From DASRIA01 sp963768885 (lineage in GTDB: Bacteria > Actinomycetota > Thermoleophilia > Solirubrobacterales > JBBDJG01): a stretch of DNA of 64,000 nucleotides. Positions 9,913 to 17,525 of this stretch are shown one piece after another; the stretch's first letter is position 1, and each line of letters begins with the position of its first letter. The notes under the pieces were generated by a model, which ran no database searches, was not told where the DNA came from, and saw only the letters and a list, made by a program, of their open reading frames with translations. The position numbers and the translations under genes are program-made. The stretch is taken from assembly GCA_963768885.1 (NCBI GenBank), contig CAVYJN010000012.1, positions 25,631 to 89,630 on the forward strand, given 5' to 3'.

Positions 9913-10521
9913 TCAGGCGTCGCACGCGCCGGCGCCGGGGAGGGGCGTCGCGCCCGGGGCGCGCAGGCCGTCGAGCACGATCGCGAGGTAGCGCTGGCCG
10001 CTCATCGCAGGTCCCCCGGAGCCCGCGCTCGTGGCGCGACCGAGGCCGCACATCAGCATCGGGACGTCCTCGGGAACGATGTCGGCGCGCAGCTCGCCCG
10101 CCGCCTGCGCGCGCGCGACCAGCTCGGCGACGGCCTCGTGGAGATCGGCCCGGTTCATCGCCGCCTCGCGCATGACGTCGGGCTGCACCGCCATCACCTC
10201 GGCGAGCGCGCGGTCGGACGCCTGCTGCTCGGCCGCGCGGCGCATGAACTCGGTGAAGCCCTCCCACGGGTCGGCGTGCTCGAGCGCCGCCCGTGCGCGC
10301 TCTGCAAGCCGGTGGAAGTGGTCCGCAGCGAGAGCCGCCGAAAGCGCGTCCTTGGTGGGGAAGTGGCGGTAGACCGTGCCGACGCCGACCCCGGCGCAGC
10401 GCGCGATCTCGTCGACCTGGGCGTCGAGCCCCGACCGGGCGTAGCACTGACGCGCGGCCTCGAGCACACGCTCGCGGTTGCGGCGCGCGTCCGCCCGCAG
10501 CGGCGCGGCGGGAACGGTCAC
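9913..10521 (-). CDS. TetR-family transcriptional regulator
   Basis: About 202 residues from a GTG at 10521. The N-terminal HTH is clear: RERVLEAARQCYARSGLDAQ then VDEIARCAGVGVGTVYRHFP, the TetR DNA-recognition helix pattern, followed by an all-helical ligand-binding domain. It is divergent from the MFS exporter at 10646, the standard layout of a repressor controlling a drug pump. The frame is open farther upstream to 10647, but that segment overlaps the intergenic operator region, so a start near 10521 is more likely. Confidence 0.88.
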   Translation of the reverse strand: MTVPAAPLRADARRNRERVLEAARQCYARSGLDAQVDEIARCAGVGVGTVYRHFPTKDALSAALAADHFHRLAERARAALEHADPWEGFTEFMRRAAEQQASDRALAEVMAVQPDVMREAAMNRADLHEAVAELVARAQAAGELRADIVPEDVPMLMCGLGRATSAGSGGPAMSGQRYLAIVLDGLRAPGATPLPGAGACDA

Positions 10522-10542
10522 CGGTTCCCCCGTGCCGGGCCC

Positions 10543-10601
10543 AACCGGAACCAATCCTCCGTGTAGTAACCTGCTGATCTGGAACCGGAATTCATGTTCC
10601 G
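10543..10601. promoter_or_regulatory. Probable TetR operator region
   Basis: Between the divergent regulator and pump genes the octamer AACCGGAA occurs twice in the same orientation, at 10543-10550 and 10583-10590. The second copy overlaps an inverted repeat CGGAA-N6-TTCCG at 10586-10601. Paired palindromic sites between such genes are the usual TetR operators. The assignment is by position and symmetry only. Confidence 0.45.
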
Positions 10602-10645
10602 ATTGTAACGCAAGCGCCCGACCCACGCCCAGGAGGTAGACCCGC

Positions 10646-12112
10646 ATGAGCGACCAGGCAACCTACGAGCGCCGCCGCTGGCTGGGCCTCGCGCTGCTCG
10701 CCGTAGCCCAGTTCGTGGTGGTGCTGGACGCTTCGATCGTGAACGTCGCGCTGCCGACCATCGGGCGCGCGCTCGACTTCTCGCAGAGCAACCTCGCGTG
10801 GGTGGTCAACGCCTACGTGCTCACGTTCGGCGGCTTCCTGCTGCTCGGCGGGCGCATGGCCGACCTGCTCGGCCGCCGCCGGGTGTTCATGTCGGGCCTC
10901 GTGCTCTTCGCCCTCGCGTCGCTCGCGGGCGGGTTCGCCGCCACCGAGGGCCAGCTGATCGCCGCGCGGGCGATCCAGGGCCTAGGCGCCGCGATCCTGT
11001 CGCCCGCCGCGCTGTCGATCGTCACGACGATGTTCCGCGACGGCGCCGAGCGCAACAAGGCACTCGGGGTGTGGGGCGCGGTGGCGGGAAGCGGCGGCGC
11101 GGCGGGCGTGCTGCTCGGCGGCGTGCTGACCGACACGCTCGGCTGGGAATGGGTGCTGTGGGTGAACGTGCCGATCGGCATCGGCGCGGCGATGCTCGCC
11201 CCGACGCTGATCCCGGAGAGCCGCTCGACCTCTCAGGCACGGCACTTCGACGCATGGGGCGCCGTCACGGTGACCGCCGGCCTCTCGATCCTGGTGTACG
11301 CGCTCGTCGACGCGACGGACGCCGGATGGGGCTCGGCGCAGACGATCGGCCTGCTCGCCGTGGCCGCCCTCCTGCTCGCCGCCTTCGTCGCGATCGAGCT
11401 GCGCTCGCGCGCGCCGCTCGTCCCGTTCCGGATCTTCCGGATGCGGACGCTCACGGGTGCGAACTCCGTCGGCCTGCTCGTGGGCGCGTCGCTCTTCTCG
11501 ATGTTCTTCTTCATCTCGCTCTACATGCAGCAGGTGCTCGGCTACAGCGCGATCAAGAGCGGCTTCTCGTACCTCCCGCTCGCGCTCACGATCATCGTGT
11601 CCGCGGGGATCGCGTCGCAGCTCGTCACGCGCATCGGCTTCAAGCCGGTGATGGTGGCCGGCATGGCGTTCGTGGCAGCAGGGTTGCTGTGGTTCTCGCA
11701 GGTCTCGCTCGGCGGCGGCTACGTCCAGGACGTGCTCGGCCCGTCGCTGCTCGCCGCGGTGGGCCTCGGCTTCTCCTTCGTGTCCACGACGATCGCGGCG
11801 GTCTCCGGGGTCGAGGAGCGTGAGGCCGGCCTCGCGAGCGGCCTCATCAACACGTCCCAGCAGATCGGAGGGGCGCTGGGCCTCGCCGTGCTCGCGACGG
11901 TCGCGAACTCCCGCACGAAGGACGTGCTCGCGCAGGGCGGCGCCGGATCGCTCCCCGACGCGCTGACCGAGGGCTTCCAGGCGGCGTTCCTGGGTGGTGC
12001 GTGCTTCGCCCTGCTGGGGATCGTCGTGGCGCTGGTGCTGATCAGGACGCGCGACAGCCGCGCGCACGTCGCGCTCGAGCAAGGCGAGCGCCCGGCCGAG
12101 GCGCCGGCCTAG
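10646..12112 (+). CDS. MFS drug/proton antiporter, DHA2 (EmrB/QacA) type
   Basis: A 488-residue inner-membrane exporter with about 14 hydrophobic helices. It shows the DHA2 signatures: VVVLDASIVNVALPTIG in TM1, the loop motif GGRMADLLGRRRVF after TM2, and a motif C region GSGGAAGVLLGGVLTD in TM5. It is expected to export hydrophobic drugs or other small molecules using the proton gradient. AGGAGG precedes the ATG. It is divergent from a TetR regulator that probably represses it. Its TAG shares a CTAG with the TAG of the convergent oxidoreductase. Confidence 0.93.
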   Translation: MSDQATYERRRWLGLALLAVAQFVVVLDASIVNVALPTIGRALDFSQSNLAWVVNAYVLTFGGFLLLGGRMADLLGRRRVFMSGLVLFALASLAGGFAATEGQLIAARAIQGLGAAILSPAALSIVTTMFRDGAERNKALGVWGAVAGSGGAAGVLLGGVLTDTLGWEWVLWVNVPIGIGAAMLAPTLIPESRSTSQARHFDAWGAVTVTAGLSILVYALVDATDAGWGSAQTIGLLAVAALLLAAFVAIELRSRAPLVPFRIFRMRTLTGANSVGLLVGASLFSMFFFISLYMQQVLGYSAIKSGFSYLPLALTIIVSAGIASQLVTRIGFKPVMVAGMAFVAAGLLWFSQVSLGGGYVQDVLGPSLLAAVGLGFSFVSTTIAAVSGVEEREAGLASGLINTSQQIGGALGLAVLATVANSRTKDVLAQGGAGSLPDALTEGFQAAFLGGACFALLGIVVALVLIRTRDSRAHVALEQGERPAEAPA

Positions 12113-13614
12113 CCCGGCGGCGGCGTCGGCGGCAGGGGCTTCACGGCCGGTCCCTGCACGACAGCGCCGTCGACGTCGAATCGCGAGCCGTGGCACGGGC
12201 AGTCCCACGTGTGCTCGGCCGCGTTCCAGCTCACGATGCAGCCCAGGTGCGTGCAGCGCGCGGAGACCGCGCGCAGCGCGCCGGACTCGTCGCGGTAGAC
12301 CGCCTTCTGCGCGCGGCCCGAGCCCACGACGCGGCCCTCGCCGCGCGGCACCGCATCGGCGCGCGAGCGCTTTCGCAGACGATCGGCGAAGAAGTAGAAC
12401 CCGTCCTGGAGGCCTTCCTTGAACATGCTCGGCGCAGCCGCGACCGGCTTGACGCGCATCGGGTCGAACGTCGCGGCCCACGGGTTCTCGCGACCGAGAA
12501 CCCGGTCGGAGAGCATCATCGCCGCCGCCGTGCCGTTCGCCAGCCCCCACTTCTTGAACCCGGTCGCGGTGAGCACGCGATCCGAGAACGGCCACAGCCG
12601 CCCGACGTACGGCATGCCGTCCGCGGGCACGTAGTCCTGGCTCGACCATCTGAACGCGACCTCGCCCGGATCGAAGTGCTCGCGCGCGAAGCGCTCGAGC
12701 CGCTCGTAGCTCGCGCGGGGGTTGCCGGTGCCGGGCTTGTGGCTCTCGCCTCCGACCAGCACAAGCTCGTCGTCGCCGACCGGATGCGTCCGCAGGGAGC
12801 GCGTCGGCTCGTCCGCGCTGATGTACATCCCCTGCGCGCGCCACGGCGCCCTGACGGCCACGATGTACGAGCGGACCGGTGTCTCGCGTGCGAAGAACAG
12901 GCCGCGGTCGAGTATCGGCATCCCGGTCGCGACTATCACCGCGTCTGCGGTGATCGTGCGGCCGTTGGCCGTCACCGTCGAGGGCGAGCCCTGGTCGACG
13001 GCGAGCGCCCGCGTGTGCTCGAAGACGTGCGAGCCCTCGCCCGCGACCGCCTGCGCGAGCGCGAGCACGTACCGGCGTGGGTGCAGCTCGGCCTGGTCGG
13101 CCAGTCCGATCGCCCCGGCGACCCGATACGGAAGGTCCAGCTGGTCGGTGAACGTGACAGGCAGGCCCGCCGTGCGCGCCGCCTCCATCTCACGCTCGAC
13201 GTCACGTAGTCCGTCCCGGGAACCGGCGTACGTGAAGTTCGGCTTGCGCCGGAAGTCGCAGTCGATCTCGTACTCGTCGACGAATGCGGCGATGCGCTCG
13301 AGGCCGCCCTCGTTCGCGCCGGCGTAGACGCGCGCACCCTCTTCGCCGAACCGGGATGCGAGCCGGGTGTAGGTGAGCGCCTGCAGCGAGGAGACCTTCG
13401 CCGTCGTGTAGCCGGTCGTCCCCTCGCACACGCGGCCCGCCTCGAGCACCGCGACCCGCGCGCCGCCGCGCTTCAGCAGCAAGGCGGTCGTGACGCCGGT
13501 GATCCCGGCCCCGATCACCGCGACATCGACTGCGATGTCGCGCGCAAGCGCCGGGTACGAGGGATCGGCGCTGGTCTCGAGCCACAACGACGCATGTTTG
13601 CCTGAGGACTCCAC
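12109..13614 (-). CDS. FAD-dependent oxidoreductase with C-terminal Rieske domain
   Basis: About 501 residues. The N-terminal DAO-type Rossmann fold has VAVIGAGITGVTTALLL and a following acidic VLEAGR for FAD. The central part carries further FAD-family motifs (VIVATGMPI, ATGFKKWGLANGTAAA). The last about 100 residues are a Rieske [2Fe-2S] domain: CTHLGCIVSWN then CPCHGSRFD, giving the full CxH...CxxH ligand set. This architecture is known in DadA-like enzymes with a Rieske tail; substrates are mostly unknown. GTG at 13614 is the likely start. The gene converges on the MFS gene with stop codons sharing CTAG. Confidence 0.9.
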   Translation of the reverse strand: MESSGKHASLWLETSADPSYPALARDIAVDVAVIGAGITGVTTALLLKRGGARVAVLEAGRVCEGTTGYTTAKVSSLQALTYTRLASRFGEEGARVYAGANEGGLERIAAFVDEYEIDCDFRRKPNFTYAGSRDGLRDVEREMEAARTAGLPVTFTDQLDLPYRVAGAIGLADQAELHPRRYVLALAQAVAGEGSHVFEHTRALAVDQGSPSTVTANGRTITADAVIVATGMPILDRGLFFARETPVRSYIVAVRAPWRAQGMYISADEPTRSLRTHPVGDDELVLVGGESHKPGTGNPRASYERLERFAREHFDPGEVAFRWSSQDYVPADGMPYVGRLWPFSDRVLTATGFKKWGLANGTAAAMMLSDRVLGRENPWAATFDPMRVKPVAAAPSMFKEGLQDGFYFFADRLRKRSRADAVPRGEGRVVGSGRAQKAVYRDESGALRAVSARCTHLGCIVSWNAAEHTWDCPCHGSRFDVDGAVVQGPAVKPLPPTPPPG

Positions 13615-13654
13615 GGTTTGAAGTTCCCCTTCCCGAGGAACAATTCGCCAAACC

Positions 13655-13856
13655 CGGACAGGGGTTCGGATAATCAGTCTAGAATTGCGGCTCGAGGCCC
13701 GCCGATAGCCGGTTCGCAGCAACCAGAGGACGGCCGGGCCACAGGCAGGGGTAGCCAGGCAGCAACACACGGCGACGCTTCACCGCGAAGGGGAGCAGCC
13801 GCAGGGCAAGGAGGCGGGAGCTTCCTGCCCACCGATCGCCGCAAAGGGGAGGCGCA
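13655..13856 (+). promoter_or_regulatory. Putative promoter and long 5' leader of the beta-helix protein
   Basis: TAGAAT at 13680-13685 fits the actinobacterial TANNNT -10 element, with CGGACA at 13655-13660 as a weak -35 at 19-bp spacing. Transcription would start near 13692, giving a leader of about 165 bases before the ATG at 13857. The leader is C+G-rich with several short complementary segments, but I see no core of a named riboswitch class. AGGGGAGG lies just upstream of the start codon as a ribosome-binding site. Confidence 0.4.
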
Positions 13857-15845
13857 ATGGCTTCAGGCCGCAGCGTGCTCGGTGCACGTGCCGTCAACAC
13901 GATCTTCAGGACGCTCGCGCTGTCGTTCGCGGTCGCGGTCGCGACGCTTCCGGGCGATGCCGCGGCCGACACCACATGCGACCGCGTCGCCGCGCCCACC
14001 GGGTCGGACCTCGCCGCAGGCACGCTCGCCCAGCCGTTCCGGACGGCCGGGCGGCTCGCCGGCGCGCTGCAGGTGGGCCAGACCGGCTGCCTGCGTGCGC
14101 GGCCGGTACGCGAGTCCCTGAACGTCACCCGGGCGGGCAGCGCCACGGCGCCCGTGCGACTCCAGGGCTATCCCGGCGAGCGCGCGCAGATCGTCGGCCG
14201 CCTCGTGGTGTCCGCGCCGCACGTCGAGATCGCCGGGCTGGACCTGGTCGGGGTCAACCCCACGGCATCGCCGAGCCCGCTCGTCGCGGCCGCCGACGTG
14301 TTGATCGAGGGCAACGACATCACCAACAACCACACGGCCGACTGCCTGACCGTCGGCAGCACGGCGCGCGCGGTGACGGACGTCACGGTGCGCGCCAACC
14401 GCGTCCACGACTGCGGCGTGTTGCCCTCCCTGAACCGCCACAACGGCGTGAACGTGACGCACGCGTCCGGTACGCGCATCGTCGCGAACTGGATCTACGA
14501 CAACGCCGACCGCGGCGTGCAGCTCTTCCCGGGCGCCGACGGCTCGCGCGTGGCGTCGAACGTGATCGACGGAAACGGCGAGGGAGTGATGGTCGCCGGT
14601 GACGACGCGACAACCTCTGACGGGAACACCATCGAGGGCAACCTCATCACCAACTCGCTGATCCGCGACAACGTCGAGGCCCACTGGACGTCGGAGTCGT
14701 TGGTCGGGCGCGACAACATCGTCCGGGACAACTGCCTCCACGGCGGGGCGCGCGACGACGGCGACGGAGGGATCGCAGACATGCGCATCGGGTTCGTCGC
14801 GGACCGCAACCTGATCGAGGACCCGCTCTACGTGAACCGCGCGGCAAAGGACTTCCGCCTCTCCCCCGCGAGCCCTTGCCGTGTGCTGTTCGGGGACGAC
14901 GAGCCCGTGAGGTGCACCAAGGTCGCCGCCGCCACCGGCTCGGACGGCGCGGACGGGACGACGGCACGGCCGTACCGCACAGTCGAGCGGCTCGCCGACT
15001 CCCTGCAGCCCGGCCAGACGGGCTGCCTGCGTGCGGGCACCTTCGAGGGCAACGTGCGGCTCGATCGAGGTGGCAGGGTGGGCGCCCCGGTGACGATCAC
15101 CAGCTTTCCGGGCGAGCGCGCCACGATCGCGGGACGGCTCGTCGTCGCGTCGGACGCCGACTTCGTGACCGTCTCGCGCCTGCACCTGAACGGCACGAAC
15201 CCGGAGGGCCTGCCGAGCCCGACGGTCAACGCCGACGACGTGGCGTTCACGCACAACGACGTCACCAACGACCACACCGCGATCTGCTTCATCCTCGGCT
15301 CTGACCAGTACGGGCGCGCCCGTCGCACCCTGATCCAGTTCAACCGCATCCACGACTGCGGCAAGCTCCCGGCCAACAACCACGAGCACGGGATCTACGT
15401 CGAGGCCGCCGACGAGCCCACGATCGTCGACAACTGGATCTACAAGAACGCGGACCGCGGCGTGCAGCTCTACCCGGACTCCCAGGACGGCTACATCGCG
15501 CGCAACGTGCTCGACTGGAACGGCCAGGGCGTGATCCTGTCGCGCGAGTCCTCCGGCAACATCGTCGAGCACAACGTCATCTCGAACTCGCGCCTGCGGT
15601 GGAACGTCGAGCAGTGGGAGCTGACCGGCCTGTTCAACGTCGTGCGCCGAAACTGCGTGTGGACCGAGCGCGACGACCTCTACGGCCGCTACGGGGGGAT
15701 CCAGCCCGCGGACGAGTTCCTGGCGCTGAACAACACCATCGCCGACCCGCAGTTCGTGAACCGCCCGAGCTCCGACTACCGGGTCCGGCTCCGGAGCCAG
15801 TGCCTCGACGCGTACACGTCCTCCTTCGTTATCCCGGGCCCGTAG
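13857..15845 (+). CDS. Secreted right-handed beta-helix protein with internal duplication
   Basis: 662 residues with an N-terminal signal sequence (cleavage near AAA-DT at about 40). Residues about 40-345 and 350-660 are two copies of the same unit. Each starts with CxxVAA-TGSD and has QPGQTGCLRAG-type segments, PGERA-I-GRLVV, then Asn-rich beta-helix coils (GNDITNNHTADC and HNDVTNDHTAIC; RVHDCG and RIHDCG; NWIYDNADRGVQLFP and NWIYKNADRGVQLYP). This is the parallel beta-helix (NosD/PbH1-like) fold seen in polysaccharide lyases, epimerases and adhesins. No catalytic set could be assigned. Its place at the head of the glycan region suggests a surface-polysaccharide role. Confidence 0.85.
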   Translation: MASGRSVLGARAVNTIFRTLALSFAVAVATLPGDAAADTTCDRVAAPTGSDLAAGTLAQPFRTAGRLAGALQVGQTGCLRARPVRESLNVTRAGSATAPVRLQGYPGERAQIVGRLVVSAPHVEIAGLDLVGVNPTASPSPLVAAADVLIEGNDITNNHTADCLTVGSTARAVTDVTVRANRVHDCGVLPSLNRHNGVNVTHASGTRIVANWIYDNADRGVQLFPGADGSRVASNVIDGNGEGVMVAGDDATTSDGNTIEGNLITNSLIRDNVEAHWTSESLVGRDNIVRDNCLHGGARDDGDGGIADMRIGFVADRNLIEDPLYVNRAAKDFRLSPASPCRVLFGDDEPVRCTKVAAATGSDGADGTTARPYRTVERLADSLQPGQTGCLRAGTFEGNVRLDRGGRVGAPVTITSFPGERATIAGRLVVASDADFVTVSRLHLNGTNPEGLPSPTVNADDVAFTHNDVTNDHTAICFILGSDQYGRARRTLIQFNRIHDCGKLPANNHEHGIYVEAADEPTIVDNWIYKNADRGVQLYPDSQDGYIARNVLDWNGQGVILSRESSGNIVEHNVISNSRLRWNVEQWELTGLFNVVRRNCVWTERDDLYGRYGGIQPADEFLALNNTIADPQFVNRPSSDYRVRLRSQCLDAYTSSFVIPGP

Positions 15846-15876
15846 GATTGCGCGACCGCTGGGGGGCGGTCACGCG

Positions 15877-16683
15877 ATGCCGAAGCCGTACCTGACCATC
15901 TGCGCCATCTACCGCGGCGAGGGCCCCTATCTGCGGGAGTGGGTCGCGTTCCACAAGGTCGTCGGGGTCGAGCGCTTCTACCTGTACGACAACCGCTCCG
16001 AGGACGAGCATCGCGAGGCGCTCGCGCCATACGTCGCCGAGGGAACCGTCGAGCCGGTCGACTGGCCCCTGTTCCCCGGCCAGGTCCAGGCCTACACCGA
16101 CTGCCTCGAGCGACATCGCGAAGGGCCACGCTGGATCGCTTTCATCGACATCGACGAGTTTCTGTTCTCGCCGACGGGGCGGTCCCTGCCCGAGGTGCTG
16201 GCGCGCTTCGAGCCCTGGGCCGGCGTCGGGGTCAACCGCATCACGTTCGGCACATCGGGCCACGAGACGCCGCCTCCCGGGCTCGTGATCGAGAACTACA
16301 CCCGGCGGCTCGACCAGCCGAACTCCCGCAGGCCCGCGGTCAAGAGCATCGTCGACCCGCGCAGAGCGCTCCGGGCGCTCGACCCGCATCACTTCGAGTA
16401 CGCCGAGGGGCACGCCGTCGACGAGGCCGAGATTCGCCTCGAGGCGCAGCATTCGGTCTCGGACTCCTGCACAACGCTGCGGGTCAACCACTACTTCACG
16501 CGGTCCGAGCAGGAGCGCTTCGCCAAGCTGCACCGTCCGCGCGCGGGCGGGGGCGAGTTGCGGCCCACGGTCATCCGGGCCGGGCAGGGCATCCGCGAGG
16601 ACGTGCGCTTCGGCGTGCCCGACGACACGATCCTCCGGTATCTCCCGGCAGTGCGGGCCGAGCTCGAGCGAGTCGGCGGGTGA
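15877..16683 (+). CDS. Glycosyltransferase family 92-like protein
   Basis: A 268-residue GT-A-fold enzyme. It starts with LTICAIYRGEGPYLREWVAF, the classic GT92/DUF23 opening (the chain is led to E-W--FH), then FYLYDNRSED, and has the metal-binding DxD type motif in WIAFIDIDEFLF at about 87-98. A conserved histidine follows late in NHYFTRS. GT92 enzymes move hexoses from nucleotide sugars; donor and acceptor here are unknown. It begins 31 bases after the beta-helix gene, and both probably belong to the surface-glycan region. Confidence 0.82.
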   Translation: MPKPYLTICAIYRGEGPYLREWVAFHKVVGVERFYLYDNRSEDEHREALAPYVAEGTVEPVDWPLFPGQVQAYTDCLERHREGPRWIAFIDIDEFLFSPTGRSLPEVLARFEPWAGVGVNRITFGTSGHETPPPGLVIENYTRRLDQPNSRRPAVKSIVDPRRALRALDPHHFEYAEGHAVDEAEIRLEAQHSVSDSCTTLRVNHYFTRSEQERFAKLHRPRAGGGELRPTVIRAGQGIREDVRFGVPDDTILRYLPAVRAELERVGG

Positions 16684-16702
16684 CCCCGCCCGCGGGGTCC
16701 CG

Positions 16703-17092
16703 CTACCCGTCGGCGACCGCAGCCTCGGCGTCCGCGTAGAAGCGGATGCAGGCCACCTTCCCCCCGTCCATCTCGCACACCCAGGCGGCGGGCTGATCGA
16801 GCGTCACGCCGCTCGACCGGCCTCGCGCATGGAAGCTTCCCACCACCAGGATCCGGCGCTCGTCCAGGCCGCGGACCTCGCGCGAGTCGATCCGGAATTC
16901 CTCCCAGTCCTCACGCATGTCCTCGAGCCACCGGCGCAGGCCCTCGTGACCCCTGTAGACGAAGCCCTCGAGCACCGCCCGCACCGGCACCAGCTCGACA
17001 TCCGGCCGGAGCGTCGCGAGCATTCCCTCGACATCACGTCGATTGAGGGCTGCGAGGCCTGCACGGATGGTCTCGACATCTTGCTGAGACAT
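16703..17092 (-). CDS. SnoaL/NTF2-like protein
   Basis: A small 129-residue alpha+beta-barrel protein. The opening MSQQDVETIRAGLAALNRRD, the segment LRPDVELVP and RGHEGLRRWLEDM--DWEEF, followed by strands ending in RFYADAEAAV, match the NTF2-like SnoaL fold. Members act as isomerases, hydrolases or ligand-binding proteins, and no active-site pattern decides here. It is alone on the minus strand between plus-strand glycosyltransferases. ATG at 17092 is taken as it opens the conserved helix. Confidence 0.82.
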   Translation of the reverse strand: MSQQDVETIRAGLAALNRRDVEGMLATLRPDVELVPVRAVLEGFVYRGHEGLRRWLEDMREDWEEFRIDSREVRGLDERRILVVGSFHARGRSSGVTLDQPAAWVCEMDGGKVACIRFYADAEAAVADG

Positions 17093-17477
17093 GCCTGCAA
17101 CCGGGGAGTATCGCGCCTGCAGGGCGCTTGGCGAAGTGCGCCCCGGAGCCGGCTCCGGCGGCCTCCGAACCCGCATGGGAATGCGGTCCGACGGGTGGCG
17201 CACGCGCCTGTTCACCGCTACGATTGAATGCAGCGCGGTCCGCGGGTCGCGCGGAGAAGGCTCACAGCAGGGAAACGGCGCCGTCGCAGGGATTCGGGGA
17301 GGCGCTTGGAAAATGCGCAATTGCTACCCTAGCCAGGCCCCCTCCGAGTGAGATTCCGGGGACTCGGTTATATGGGGCTGCGGGAGGGACGCAGGGATTT
17401 TCAACCTCGATAAGCATCGAGTCACGAGCGCGGGCCGACGGAACTCCGAAAGCAGTCCATCGGCATCCACTGATCGG
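17093..17477. other. Divergent intergenic region (about 390 bases)
   Basis: Between the minus-strand SnoaL-like gene and the plus-strand glycosidase-GT2 gene. It is less G+C-rich than its surroundings, as promoter regions here tend to be, with A/T patches around 17310-17330 and 17365-17405. I could not define a convincing -35/-10 pair, operator or RNA gene. The frame of the downstream gene stays open from 17352 and looks coding from about 17478. Confidence 0.5.
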
Positions 17478-17525
17478 CTGAAAGCCCATGGGAAAGCGAT
17501 TTTCCGGGGTGACGAGAAGATCCAC

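Noticed and set aside
13690..13856. Riboswitch (c-di-GMP, cobalamin or c-di-AMP) in the leader of the beta-helix gene
   Set aside because: None of the conserved cores of these classes could be found; only generic G+C-rich complementarity remains.
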